A stretch of 64,000 nucleotides of DNA from Pseudomonas sp. GM41(2012) (lineage in GTDB: Bacteria; Pseudomonadota; Gammaproteobacteria; Pseudomonadales; Pseudomonadaceae): the NCBI RefSeq assembly GCF_000282315.2, contig NZ_AKJN02000007.1, forward strand, positions 620,001 through 684,000, in the 5' to 3' direction. Position numbers and translations under genes: made by a program. Under the pieces are notes generated by a model that saw only the letters and a program-made list of their open reading frames with translations, was not told the origin of the DNA and did not search any database. Positions 34,447 through 44,169 of the stretch are shown piece after piece. The first letter of the stretch is position 1. Each line of letters begins with the position of its first letter.

Positions 34447-37400
34447 ATGACACGGATCGCAACGCCCATCAGCGACATCAAGGAACATTACGACGTGATC
34501 GTGATTGGCTCGGGTTACGGCGGCGGGATCGCTGCGTCGCGCCTGTCCCGCGCTGGCAAGCGAGTCTGCCTGCTGGAACGCGGTCGCGAAATGCAGCCCG
34601 GCGAGTATCCCAACACGATGTTGGCGGCAACCGAGGAGTTGCAGGTGCATGACCCGGACGGCCACATCGGCTCGCGCACCGGCTTATTCGACTTGCACGT
34701 CAACGCCCAGCAGAACGTGGTGGTCGGTTGCGGCCTGGGCGGCACTTCGCTGATCAACGCCAACGTCGCCCTTGAGCCGGAGCCCGGTGTATTCGACGAT
34801 CCGCGCTGGCCACTGGCGGTGCGTGAACATCGCGACACCTTGCTCAAGGACGGTTACGCCCGGGCTCGGGAAATGCTCAAACCCATGCCGTACCCCAGCA
34901 CTTCGCCGGTGTTGCCCAAACTCGAAGCCAACAAGAAGTCGGCGGATTACCTCAAGCAAGGCGCGCACTTCTACAGGCCGCCGATCAACGTGACGTTCGA
35001 CAAACTGCCGAACAACCTCAACCACGTCGGCGTCGAGCAATTGCCTTGCAATCACTGCGGCGACTGCGTGTCGGGCTGTAACAACAAGGCCAAGAACACC
35101 ACGCTGATGAACTACCTGCCGGACGCCTGGAATCACGGCGCGGAGATTTTCTGTCAGGCCGAGGTTCGGCATCTGGAGCGCGACGGCGATGGCTGGATCG
35201 TGCATTTCCAGTACCTGGACAGCGGTCGCGAGAAATTTTCGGCGCCGACGCTGTTCGTCAAAGCCGACATCGTGGTCGTCTCCGCCGGCACCCTGGGCTC
35301 TACTGAAATCCTTCTGCGCTCCCGGGACAAAGGCCTGTCGATGTCCGGCCAGCTCGGCGAAAACATGAGTGGCAACGGTGACATCCTCGGTTTCGGCCAC
35401 AACTGCGAGCAACCGATCAACGGCATCGGTTTCGGTGCCCATCCGGCCAAGGAACTGCACCCGGTCGGCCCGTGCATCACGTCGGTCATCGACATGCGCA
35501 CCGAAGGCGATTGGCGCAGCCGCATGGTCATCGAAGAAGGTTCGATCCCCGGTGCTCTCGGGCGGCCGATGGTGCCGAGCATGGCCGGGTTCGCCGAGCT
35601 GATCGGCAAAGCCACCGACGACAGTTTGATCGGCAAGTTGAAATACAAGGAGCGCGAAGCCGAAAGCTTCCTCCGTGGCCCGTACTACGGCGCGCTGCAC
35701 AACATGCAGACGTACCTGATCATGAGCCACGACAACGGCAAGGGCCGGATGGTGCTGGACAGCAAGGATCAGCTGCGCATCGACTGGCCGGGCGTCGGCG
35801 AGCAGGAAAACGTCAAGATCGGCAACGAGCGCCTGCACCAGAGTACCAAGGCGTTGGGCGGGATCTGGGTCGAGAATCCGATCTGGACCAAGCTGCTCAA
35901 GCACAGCATCGTTTCGGTTCACCCTTTAGGCGGTTGCGTGATGGGCGAAGACGCGGGGCAGGGCGTGGTCAACCACAAGGGCCAGGTGTTCAGCGGAGCC
36001 AACGGGACCGACGTGTATGCGAGTTTGTACGTAACCGACGGCGCGGTGATTCCGACGTCTCTGGCCGTTAATCCGCTGCTGACCATATCGGCGGTGAGCG
36101 AACGCAACGTAGGCCTGCTGGCCGCTGATCGCGGTTGGCAGATCGACTACACGTTGCCCTCGGCGCCGCGCAAACAAGTGGCGCCACCGACCCTTGGCGT
36201 GCAATTCACCGAAACCATGAAAGGCTACTTCTCCCGGGCCTTCACGGCGGCCCAAAGCACTGACCTGAAGGTTTACGAAGCGGCGGCCAAGCGCGGCGAG
36301 GCGGACAACTCGCCCATCGATTTCACCCTGACCATCACCGCCAACGACCTCAATCGCATGATCAAGGAGCCGGAGCACGCGGCGACGCTGGTGGGGACGG
36401 TCAACGCGCCAAGCCTGTCGCCACAGCCGCTGACCGCCAGCAATGGCGTGTTCAACCTGTTCGAGCAGTATCAGGAACAGGTCGGCGTGCGGCACATGAA
36501 GTACGACATGAAACTGACCGCCGAGGACGGCAACGACTATTTCTTCAGCGCCTTCAAAACCGTGCCCGAAGACAACGGCGTGCTAAACATCTGGCACGAC
36601 ACCAGCACGCTGTACGTGACGCTGTATCGCGGGCCGGACAAAACCGGCGAGGTGATCGGCTCCGGGGTGATGCACATCCATCCGACCGATTTCGCCAAGC
36701 AAATGACCACCATGAAGGTGCTCAACGCCCGTAACGAGCGCGAGCGTATCGAAGGCCTGGCGCGGTTCGGCAAGTTCTTTGCCGGGATACTCTGGGAGAG
36801 CTACGGCGGCGTGTTCGCTGGCGACATCTACTTCAACCCCGACGCACCGCCACGGCTCAAACGACCTCTGGATGCGCCGCCGCCAGTGGTGCACTTCTTC
36901 GAGACCGAAGACAACGTCGAGCTGCGCCTGACCCGCTATCAGGGCGGCAGCAAAGGGCCGGTGATGCTGGTTCATGGGTTGGGCGTGGGTTCGAATATCT
37001 TCTCCACCGACACCATCCAGACCAACCTGCTGGAGTACCTGTGCAAGCACGAGTACGACGTCTGGTTGCTGGATTTGCGGGTGAGCATCCTGCTGCCGGC
37101 GAGCAAGAAGGAATGGAACGGCGACCAGATCGCCCAGTACGATTTCGAGGCGGCCATCACGCAGATCAAGCAGGAAACCAAAGCGCCCGACGTGCAATGC
37201 GTGGTGCACTGCTACGGCGCGACGACTTTCTTCATGTCGTTGCTGGCCGGGTTGCAGGGCGTGCGTTCCGTTGTGTGCTCGCAGATCGCGGCAGATGCCG
37301 TGGTTGCCACGGCGACCGGGCTCAAGGCCGGTTTGCACCTGCCAGGCATGCTTGACGCCATTGGCATCAAATCCCTCACCGCTTACGCCGACAACAAGGA

Positions 37401-37899
37401 AAACTGGTTCAACAAACTCTATGACAAAGCCCTCAACGGCTACGCCCGGATCGAGGCTCAGGGTTACTGCACCAACCCGGTGTGCCATCGCATCACCTTC
37501 ATGTACGCATCGTTGTATCGCCACGACACCCTCAACGAAACCCTGCACGACAACCTGCACGAACTGTTCGGCGAGTCGAACATGCACACCTTCGAGCACC
37601 TCGCGCTGATCGTGCGCAAAGGGCATCTGGTGGACTTCAAGGGCGAGGACGTCTACATGCCGCACTTCGACCGGTTGAGCATGCCGATCTGCTTTATCAG
37701 CGGCGCGGACAACCAGTGCTACCTACCGGAAAGCACGCTCAAGACTTACGAACGCGTGTGCAAGGTGCATGGGCCGGAGCGCTATAGCCGGCATGTGGTG
37801 CCGGGTTACGGCCATATCGACTGCATGTTCGGCAAGGACGCGGTGGTCGATGTGTACCCGATCATCCTGCAACACCTGGAGAAAACAGCCCTCGGTTGA
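34447..37899 (+). CDS. GMC oxidoreductase fused to an alpha/beta hydrolase
   Basis: The protein is a 1,150-residue fusion. Residues about 15-580 form a GMC/cholesterol-oxidase-like flavoenzyme (VIVIGSGYGGGIAASRL; VVGCGLGGTSLINANVAL; HPLGGCVMGED). It includes a cysteine-rich insert (CNHCGDCVSGC). A linker domain (about 595-825) follows. Residues about 835-1150 are an alpha/beta hydrolase (MLVHGLGVGSN) whose nucleophile elbow reads VVHCYGATT, putting Cys922 where serine is usual, with Asp1088 and His1123 completing a triad. It leads a three-gene module with a di-haem cytochrome and a metallophosphoesterase. A lipid or sterol-like substrate is a guess from domain content only. Confidence 0.87.
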   Translation: MTRIATPISDIKEHYDVIVIGSGYGGGIAASRLSRAGKRVCLLERGREMQPGEYPNTMLAATEELQVHDPDGHIGSRTGLFDLHVNAQQNVVVGCGLGGTSLINANVALEPEPGVFDDPRWPLAVREHRDTLLKDGYARAREMLKPMPYPSTSPVLPKLEANKKSADYLKQGAHFYRPPINVTFDKLPNNLNHVGVEQLPCNHCGDCVSGCNNKAKNTTLMNYLPDAWNHGAEIFCQAEVRHLERDGDGWIVHFQYLDSGREKFSAPTLFVKADIVVVSAGTLGSTEILLRSRDKGLSMSGQLGENMSGNGDILGFGHNCEQPINGIGFGAHPAKELHPVGPCITSVIDMRTEGDWRSRMVIEEGSIPGALGRPMVPSMAGFAELIGKATDDSLIGKLKYKEREAESFLRGPYYGALHNMQTYLIMSHDNGKGRMVLDSKDQLRIDWPGVGEQENVKIGNERLHQSTKALGGIWVENPIWTKLLKHSIVSVHPLGGCVMGEDAGQGVVNHKGQVFSGANGTDVYASLYVTDGAVIPTSLAVNPLLTISAVSERNVGLLAADRGWQIDYTLPSAPRKQVAPPTLGVQFTETMKGYFSRAFTAAQSTDLKVYEAAAKRGEADNSPIDFTLTITANDLNRMIKEPEHAATLVGTVNAPSLSPQPLTASNGVFNLFEQYQEQVGVRHMKYDMKLTAEDGNDYFFSAFKTVPEDNGVLNIWHDTSTLYVTLYRGPDKTGEVIGSGVMHIHPTDFAKQMTTMKVLNARNERERIEGLARFGKFFAGILWESYGGVFAGDIYFNPDAPPRLKRPLDAPPPVVHFFETEDNVELRLTRYQGGSKGPVMLVHGLGVGSNIFSTDTIQTNLLEYLCKHEYDVWLLDLRVSILLPASKKEWNGDQIAQYDFEAAITQIKQETKAPDVQCVVHCYGATTFFMSLLAGLQGVRSVVCSQIAADAVVATATGLKAGLHLPGMLDAIGIKSLTAYADNKENWFNKLYDKALNGYARIEAQGYCTNPVCHRITFMYASLYRHDTLNETLHDNLHELFGESNMHTFEHLALIVRKGHLVDFKGEDVYMPHFDRLSMPICFISGADNQCYLPESTLKTYERVCKVHGPERYSRHVVPGYGHIDCMFGKDAVVDVYPIILQHLEKTALG

Positions 37900-37921
37900 T
37901 CTGACAGGCCGTGTTGGATTC

Positions 37922-37987
37922 ATCGCGGGCAAGCCTTGCTCCTACAGGTTTCGCACTGCTTTTGTAGGAGCAAGGCTTGCCCGCGAT
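37922..37987. repeat. REPIN between the GMC fusion and the cytochrome gene
   Basis: Inverted arms of ATCGCGGGCAAGCCTTGCTC type lie in the 141-bp gap inside the probable operon. Confidence 0.85.
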
Positions 37988-38040
37988 GACGGTCTCTCAG
38001 GCGCTACACCTCGCGGGTCAAGCACAAGGAAAAGGATGAT

Positions 38041-39909
38041 ATGGACAGTTACATCCGTTGGTTTCAACGCTTCATCTGGCTAGGCATCGTGATGAACATG
38101 GTCTTCGCAATCCCGGCGCTTTTCGCTCCGGCGCTGCTGACCTCCATGCTCGGGATGCCACCGCAACTCTCAGATCCGTGGCTGGAAAACGCCGGCATGT
38201 TGCTGGTGGGGATCAGCCTGTTCTACATGCCGTCAGGCTTCAACGCGCCACGATACGTCGTGCATTCGTGGCTGTGCGTGTTGTCGCGATTGGTCGCCGT
38301 AGCGTTCTGGATCTACCTGATCAACACCAGCAACCAGGCTCAGGTGTTCGTGCCGATGCTGATGGGCGATCTGAGCATGTTCCTGATCCTCGGGATCTTG
38401 CTGTACCTGGGCAGCGCTCCGGTCAATCGGCCGCTGGCGTTGCTTCGCGACGGCTGGCGTGAATGGCGCGCAGCCTGGGCGTTACGCTGGCAGCGGCACA
38501 GCTTCAAGGTCGCCACGCTGGTCGTGGTGCTGGCATTGGGATTCATCGGTTACCAGACCTGGTACCAGATGCTGCGGGTAGTGCCGGCAGAGCAATACGC
38601 CTCTGACGAAGATCACTACAAGTACGCCGCCATCGGCCTGGGGATCGAAGCGCGGATTCCCTACTACCTGTTCGCCGTGTTGCCGCAGATGTGCCCGGAA
38701 AAAATGCCGAAACCCGGCGGCTACGAGGTCTTCGGTTTCCTCTACGAGAACGGCAAGGATCTACCCATCGGCATGGCCAAGCGGCAGATCGGCTACCCGA
38801 CCGTGGAGCCTAACTGCGCCCTGTGCCACACCGGCTCCTATCGGGCCAATACCAGCGACGTCGCCATCCCGGTGGCCACCGCGCCGGCCAATACCCTGCA
38901 ACTGCAGGCCTTCCAGTGGTTCGCCTACGATTGCGCCAGCGACCCGAAATTCACCACTGACGCGGTGATGGCCGCGATCAACAGCAAGTTTCAGCTCGGG
39001 TTTTTCGAGCGCTTGTACAACCGCTACCTGATCATCCCGATGGCCACGAGCGCGCTGATCAAGCAGAAGCAGGCCTATGCCTGGCAGCAACTGCGCGCAC
39101 CGCAAGGGCCGGGGCGCACCGACACCTTCAACCCGACAAAAATGGTGGTGTTCGGCTTCCCGGATGACTCGACCATCGGCACCGTCGACTTGCCGCAAGT
39201 CTGGAACCAGAAGCCCCGGGAGTCGCTGTACCTGCACTGGGACGGCAACAACAACGATATCCATGAGCGCAACTACGCCGCGGCCATGGCCGTGGGCGCG
39301 ACGCCGGAATCCGTATTGCCGGCCAGTTTCAACCGGGTGACCAACTGGCTGTTGGGCCACAAATCCCCGGCCTGGCCGTTCGCGCTGGATCAGGCCAAGG
39401 CTGCCCGGGGTAAACCGGTCTGGGACAACAACTGCGCCGGTTGCCATGATTTCGGCCGCGCCGACACTGGTCAGGTCACCACCAACATAGATGAACTGGG
39501 CACCGATCCCCATCGACTGAACTCGTTCACCACAGGTCTTGTGACAGCCTTCCACGGCTTCAAGACATCGCCGTTCGATTTTGGCGCTTACCGCAAGACC
39601 CAGAGCTACAGCAACACGCCGACCGACGGCGTCTGGTTGCGTGCGCCGTACTTGCACAACGGTTCGGTGCCGACCCTGTGGGATTTGTTGCAACCACCGG
39701 AACAGCGGCCGCAGGTGTTCTTCACCGGCTCCGATGTGTACGACCAGGACAAGGTCGGCTTCATCACCAGCGGTGAGCAAATGAAAGCCTCGGCGGACTT
39801 CAAATACGACACGCGTCTTGAGGGCAACCATAACGGTGGCCACCTGTACGGCACGCAGCTGTCGGAACTCGATAAACGGGCACTCATCGAGTTCATGAAA
39901 ACCCTGTGA
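38041..39909 (+). CDS. Membrane-anchored di-haem cytochrome c
   Basis: The 622-residue protein has about four hydrophobic helices in its first 130 residues and another at about 155-175. A large periplasmic part follows, with two CxxCH haem sites at Cys259-His263 (CALCH) and Cys465-His469 (CAGCH). The end region (GVWLRAPYLHNGSVPTLWDLL) resembles RoxA-like and di-haem peroxidase-like cytochromes. It probably accepts electrons from the upstream GMC enzyme. A putative ribosome site (AAGGAAAAGG) precedes the ATG. The module partners make it more likely an electron carrier than a rubber oxygenase. Confidence 0.87.
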   Translation: MDSYIRWFQRFIWLGIVMNMVFAIPALFAPALLTSMLGMPPQLSDPWLENAGMLLVGISLFYMPSGFNAPRYVVHSWLCVLSRLVAVAFWIYLINTSNQAQVFVPMLMGDLSMFLILGILLYLGSAPVNRPLALLRDGWREWRAAWALRWQRHSFKVATLVVVLALGFIGYQTWYQMLRVVPAEQYASDEDHYKYAAIGLGIEARIPYYLFAVLPQMCPEKMPKPGGYEVFGFLYENGKDLPIGMAKRQIGYPTVEPNCALCHTGSYRANTSDVAIPVATAPANTLQLQAFQWFAYDCASDPKFTTDAVMAAINSKFQLGFFERLYNRYLIIPMATSALIKQKQAYAWQQLRAPQGPGRTDTFNPTKMVVFGFPDDSTIGTVDLPQVWNQKPRESLYLHWDGNNNDIHERNYAAAMAVGATPESVLPASFNRVTNWLLGHKSPAWPFALDQAKAARGKPVWDNNCAGCHDFGRADTGQVTTNIDELGTDPHRLNSFTTGLVTAFHGFKTSPFDFGAYRKTQSYSNTPTDGVWLRAPYLHNGSVPTLWDLLQPPEQRPQVFFTGSDVYDQDKVGFITSGEQMKASADFKYDTRLEGNHNGGHLYGTQLSELDKRALIEFMKTL

Positions 39910-39936
39910 TCCCACTACGGATGGAGGAATACCGAC

Positions 39937-41181
39937 ATGTCACTCGTCACTCATTGGGAACATGAATACGACAAGGTCAAGCTGCGCATGCACGGGCTGT
40001 TCACGCGGCTGGAAATGTCCTGGAAGAAACTCGTCAGCGAGCTTGAGCCGGAAGAGTTCGAGGCCATCGTTGCGCTGCTGCAGCGCGGTCACGACCAGGC
40101 GCAATACGTGCTCAAGCACGGCGACTTGCCGGACGATCAGCCGAGCGTGCCGTGGGAGTTGTCCCACGGTTTGTCGATCCTGCACATCGGCAACGCCACA
40201 CCCTTGCCGCAATCGGTAGACGAATTGCAGACCCGAGTGCTCAAAGACGGCAGCCTGCTCGGATGTCGCAAATGGGAGCTGCTGGACTTGCTGTGGAGCG
40301 AGGCGCTGCTGAAGTGGATCGAGAACCTGCGCCATCACGCACCGTTCGCCACCAACCCGGCGCTGATGAAAATGGACAGCGACGTGACCCTGGCGATTGC
40401 TGGCGACTGGGGCACCGGGCCGTTCGACAGTCATGCACCGGCGGTGGCGGTAGCCAATCAGATGCAACTGGCTCAGGCCGATTTCACCATTCACCTGGGG
40501 GATGTGTATTACGCCGGGACCCGCTCTCAGGAAGACGTCGACATGGTCGGCTGGCCCATGGGCAAGCACGGTTCGTTCACCCTCAATTCCAACCACGAGA
40601 TGTACAGCGGCGCCCACGGCTACTTCAAGGAATTGGCCAAACGTTTTCCGGCGCAGCAGGGCACCAGTTACTTCGCGTTGTACAACGATGACTGGCTGGT
40701 GGTCGGGCTCGACAGCGCTTATGCCTCGGATGCGATCAACCTGTACATGGACGGTGCACTGAACAAGGAGCAGATCGCCTGGATGAAAGATCTGCCCCAG
40801 CGCAAGAAGCTCATGGTGCTCAGCCATCACCAGGGTTTCGACATTACCGGGCACAACAAGACGGCGCTGTATCAGCCGGTGTGTGAAGCCTTGGGCCGCG
40901 AGCCGGATTATTGGTATTGGGGGCATTTGCACAACGGCATCTGCTACGCGGCTCAGGGCGGTTTGCATGCGCGCTGCGCGGGGCACGGGGCGATTCCGTA
41001 TGGCAATGCCAGCGAGCTGGACAGGCACTCGCGTGTCTTGTGGTCGGAAACGCAAAATGCGCGGGATGAGGCGTACCCGGATCGGGTGTTGAACGGTTAT
41101 GTGAAGGTGCGGCTGGTGGGGGAAAACATCGAAGAGACGTTTATTGGCGAGGATGGCAGTGTGCGGTGGTCTTCAAGCTGA
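39937..41181 (+). CDS. Calcineurin-like metallophosphoesterase
   Basis: The 414-residue protein has the dimetal motifs in order: GDWG (VTLAIAGDWG), GDVYYAG, NSNHE (in place of GNHE), SHHQ and GHLHNG. An N-terminal ~140-residue helical region precedes the catalytic domain. It begins 27 bp after the cytochrome stop with GGAGGAA before the ATG, so it is probably co-transcribed. It lacks a signal peptide, so the enzyme is likely cytoplasmic while its cytochrome neighbour faces the periplasm. Substrate unknown. Confidence 0.86.
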   Translation: MSLVTHWEHEYDKVKLRMHGLFTRLEMSWKKLVSELEPEEFEAIVALLQRGHDQAQYVLKHGDLPDDQPSVPWELSHGLSILHIGNATPLPQSVDELQTRVLKDGSLLGCRKWELLDLLWSEALLKWIENLRHHAPFATNPALMKMDSDVTLAIAGDWGTGPFDSHAPAVAVANQMQLAQADFTIHLGDVYYAGTRSQEDVDMVGWPMGKHGSFTLNSNHEMYSGAHGYFKELAKRFPAQQGTSYFALYNDDWLVVGLDSAYASDAINLYMDGALNKEQIAWMKDLPQRKKLMVLSHHQGFDITGHNKTALYQPVCEALGREPDYWYWGHLHNGICYAAQGGLHARCAGHGAIPYGNASELDRHSRVLWSETQNARDEAYPDRVLNGYVKVRLVGENIEETFIGEDGSVRWSSS

Positions 41182-41202
41182 TCAGGTGAATGTGAGGCCG
41201 CC

Positions 41203-41278
41203 ATCGCGAGCAGGCTCGCTCCCACATTTGATCTTCGGCGCACCAAAGATCCCCTGTGGGAGCGAGCCTGCTCGCGAT
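41203..41278. repeat. REPIN between the phosphoesterase gene and gbcA
   Basis: Both arms hold GAGCAGGCTCGCTCCCACA or its complement, the same sequence as the IS110 target; this copy is unoccupied. Confidence 0.88.
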
Positions 41279-41288
41279 GCTTTTGCTC

Positions 41289-42584
41289 TTAGCCTTGAAC
41301 CGGAACCCCTTTGAGATACGGCGCAGGTTCCGCGCCAAGATTGTTCAGCAACCGCTCGCTGTACCAATCCACGAAGTTCACCACGCCAAACTCATAAGTC
41401 TTGGAGTAAGGCCCTGGCTGGTAAGCCGTGGAGTTGATCCCGCGCTGGTTCTCTTCAGCCAGGCGACGGTCCTGGTCGTTGGTCGCATCCCAGACCTGGC
41501 GCATGCGCTCCACGTCGTAGTCCACGCCTTCGACCGCGTCCTTGTGGACGATCCACTTGGTGGTGACCATGGTTTCCTGCGCGCTGATCGGCCACACGGT
41601 GAACACGATGATGTGGTCGCCCATGCAGTGGTTCCAGGAGTGCGGCAGGTGCAGGATGCGCATCGAGCCCAGGTCCGGGTTTTTGATCCGGCCCATGAGC
41701 TTGGCGCAGCCTTGTTTGCCGTCCAGGGTCATCGACACGGTGCCTTTGAGCAGCGGCATGCGCACGATGCGGTTACGCAGGCCGAAGCTGGCGTGGGCGT
41801 AAGGAATCTTCTCGGCTTCCCAGGCAGCAGCGGAGGCCGCGACGTGGTCCTTGAAGGCCTGGTCGGCACGCGGGTCGGTGACGTCGTCCCATTCCAGCAG
41901 GGTTTTCAGCAGTTCCGGGTGCGACGCGTTGCAGTGGTAGCACTCGCGGTTGTTTTCCAGCACCAGTTTCCAGTTGGCTTTTTCCATCAAGGTGGTGGTG
42001 ATCGCCACCTTGGTGTTCTCCATGTCGTACGGTTCCATGTAATGGTTCAGCGTCGACAGGAAGTCATCAATGGCTGGCGGGTTCTCCGACAGGCTGATGA
42101 AGATGTAGCCGCCGGCAGTCTTCACGTTTACCGGTTTGAGGCCGTATTCCTTCATGTCGAAGTCGGCGCCCATTTCGGTACCGGCGAACAGCAGGCGACC
42201 GTCCAGTTCGTACGTCCACTGGTGGTAGTGGCAGACCAGTTTGGCGACCTTGCCTTTTTCACTGGTGCACAGCCGCGAACCACGGTGACGGCAGACGTTG
42301 TGGAACGCATGGATCACGCCTTCGGCGCCGCGGATCACGATGATCGGGTTCTTGCCGACTTGCAGGGTCAAATAGTTGCCCTTGGTCGGGATTTCGCAGG
42401 CCATGCCGGCAATCAACCACTCTTTCTGAAAGATTTCCTGCATGTCGATATCAAACAGCCGCTCGTCAGAGTAAAACGGCTGCGGCAGCGAGAAAGTGCG
42501 CTCGCGCTCTTGCAGCATCTGCGCGGTGGCCTTGCGTGCGGGTTCCAGTGGATCGCCCAGGCTCAGGGTAGTGGTGACGTCCAT
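41289..42584 (-). CDS. gbcA: Glycine betaine demethylase Rieske oxygenase subunit GbcA
   Basis: GbcA, with GbcB, oxidatively removes a methyl from glycine betaine, giving dimethylglycine and formaldehyde. The 431-residue protein has a Rieske [2Fe-2S] site at Cys98-x-His100 and Cys118-x2-His121 (CRHRG; CHYHQW). A mononuclear iron site follows (ENNRECYHCNASHP). I prefer the second of two adjacent ATGs (42584, MDVTTTLSLG), 7 bases from GAGGA. It is divergent from gbcB and in the GbdR regulon in P. aeruginosa. Confidence 0.96.
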   Translation of the reverse strand: MDVTTTLSLGDPLEPARKATAQMLQERERTFSLPQPFYSDERLFDIDMQEIFQKEWLIAGMACEIPTKGNYLTLQVGKNPIIVIRGAEGVIHAFHNVCRHRGSRLCTSEKGKVAKLVCHYHQWTYELDGRLLFAGTEMGADFDMKEYGLKPVNVKTAGGYIFISLSENPPAIDDFLSTLNHYMEPYDMENTKVAITTTLMEKANWKLVLENNRECYHCNASHPELLKTLLEWDDVTDPRADQAFKDHVAASAAAWEAEKIPYAHASFGLRNRIVRMPLLKGTVSMTLDGKQGCAKLMGRIKNPDLGSMRILHLPHSWNHCMGDHIIVFTVWPISAQETMVTTKWIVHKDAVEGVDYDVERMRQVWDATNDQDRRLAEENQRGINSTAYQPGPYSKTYEFGVVNFVDWYSERLLNNLGAEPAPYLKGVPVQG

Positions 42585-42866
42585 CATTTAATCCTCAAGG
42601 CCATTCTGTGTGGCCGGCGAAAGTGGCTAATCAGGTTTGCTACGCAAGGTGTAAAGGTTGTGTCTTGGTATGGAGCGAGTGTGGGGCCGGCGCTAGCCAG
42701 AACCTTATCCATGGGCGACATGGCCCAATCTGTTCCCGACGCGCAACCCCCGGTAGATGCGGGCTGGTCGCGATAAGTATGTGAATGTCGCAGATAGGTA
42801 AATGGGTGGTTCGCACGTTACGCAGAATCGCCAACATAAGGCCGACCATCGGCGGTGGAGAACAGC
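42585..42866. other. gbcA-gbcB divergent promoter region
   Basis: 282 bp without a gene. CGACATG at 42716-42722 is shared with the choX-sdaB and glyA upstream regions. This suggests a common activator half-site, but the evidence is weak because a 7-mer is common by chance. Confidence 0.45.
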
Positions 42867-43967
42867 ATGTCCAACAGCTTCCTGAATCCGGTAACCACCC
42901 AGACCTGGGCCAATGGTCGACACATCGTCCGTTGCGTCAAAGTCATCCAGGAAACCTGGGATGTGCGCACCTTCTGTTTTATGGCCGACCAGCCAATCCT
43001 GTTCTTCTTCAAGCCGGGGCAGTTTGTCACCCTGGAGCTGGAAATCGAAGGGGTGCCGATCATGCGCTCCTACACCATTTCCAGCTCGCCGTCGGTGCCG
43101 TACAGCTTTTCGGTGACCATCAAGCGTGTGCCGGGCGGCAAAGTGTCGAACTGGCTGCACGACACCCTGCACGAAGGCCAGGAGCTGGCGGTGCACGGGC
43201 CGGTCGGGCTGTTCAACGCCATGGACTTCACCGCGCCGAAGGTGCTGTACCTCAGCGGTGGCGTCGGTATCACGCCGGTCATGTCGATGGCGCGCTGGTT
43301 CTACGACACCAACGGCAACGTCGACATGGTGTTTATCCACAGCGCCCGCTCGCCCAAAGACATCATTTACCACCGCGAGCTGGAACACATGGCGTCGCGG
43401 ATCGATAACTTCAGCCTGCACCTGATCTGCGAGAAACATGGTCTGGGCGAGCCGTGGGCCGGTTATCGCGGGTACCTGAACCACAAGATGCTCGAGCTGA
43501 TGGCGCCCGACTTCATGGAGCGCGAAGTCTTCTGCTGTGGCCCGACGCCGTATATGAATGCGGTCAAGCGGATGCTCGAGACAGCCGGCTTCGACATGTC
43601 GCGTTATCACGAGGAATCCTTCGGCGCTACGCCAGCGGAAGCCCGTGCCGATGCGGTGGAGCAAGCCGAAATCGCCGCAGACGCACCGGACATCGACGCG
43701 GCGGACCTGCACCAGGTGGAATTCACCGCGTCCGGCAAGAGCATTCGTGTTGCACCGGGTGAAACCGTGCACGCGGCGGCTGCCAAGCTTGGTTTGTTGA
43801 TTCCGAAGGCTTGCGGGATGGGGATCTGCGGGACGTGCAAGGTGATGAAGCTGGGTGGCGAGGTCGAAATGGACCACAACGGCGGGATCACCGAGGAAGA
43901 CGAAGCGGAAGGGTTCATTCTTTCGTGCTGCAGCGTGCCGAAGGGCGACGTGCGCATCGAGTTTTGA
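42867..43967 (+). CDS. gbcB: Glycine betaine demethylase reductase subunit GbcB
   Basis: GbcB passes electrons from NAD(P)H to GbcA. The 366-residue protein has an FAD-binding domain (MRSYTISSSPSVPYSFSVTI), an NAD-binding domain (YLSGGVGITPVMSMARWF; CCGPTPYM) and a C-terminal plant-type [2Fe-2S] ferredoxin domain (CGMGICGTCKV and a later CC). Start ATG at 42867 (MSNSFLNPV) follows GGAG by 7 bases. It is divergent from gbcA and followed by the long palindrome. Confidence 0.96.
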   Translation: MSNSFLNPVTTQTWANGRHIVRCVKVIQETWDVRTFCFMADQPILFFFKPGQFVTLELEIEGVPIMRSYTISSSPSVPYSFSVTIKRVPGGKVSNWLHDTLHEGQELAVHGPVGLFNAMDFTAPKVLYLSGGVGITPVMSMARWFYDTNGNVDMVFIHSARSPKDIIYHRELEHMASRIDNFSLHLICEKHGLGEPWAGYRGYLNHKMLELMAPDFMEREVFCCGPTPYMNAVKRMLETAGFDMSRYHEESFGATPAEARADAVEQAEIAADAPDIDAADLHQVEFTASGKSIRVAPGETVHAAAAKLGLLIPKACGMGICGTCKVMKLGGEVEMDHNGGITEEDEAEGFILSCCSVPKGDVRIEF

Positions 43968-43999
43968 TGTAAGGCTGGGAGGGTAACTAACTTCTAGAA

Positions 44000-44166
44000 C
44001 CACCCCTCACCCCAGCCCTCTCCCCACGGGGGAGAGGGGGAAAGGGAGCAGATTTGCGTTGGTTTCAGAACCTGAGTTCAACTCGATATTTCAGGTCGAT
44101 GTAGCTCCAAGAACACCTCGGTCAGTTCCCTCTACCCTCTGGGGAGAGGGTTAGGGTGAGGGGTGG
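44000..44166. repeat. Long palindromic repeat, copy B
   Basis: CCACCCCTCACCCCAGCCC opens this copy and the complement closes it. It shares the core with copies A, C and D. Neither arm has the CGAAACGTCGGACC block. It lies between the convergent gbcB and SDR genes and could act as a transcript end. Confidence 0.85.
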
Positions 44167-44169
44167 ATA

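Noticed and set aside
34104..34481. A 125-codon reverse frame before the GMC-hydrolase gene
   Set aside because: It overlaps the start of the GMC gene and has no convincing ribosome site or recognisable domain.
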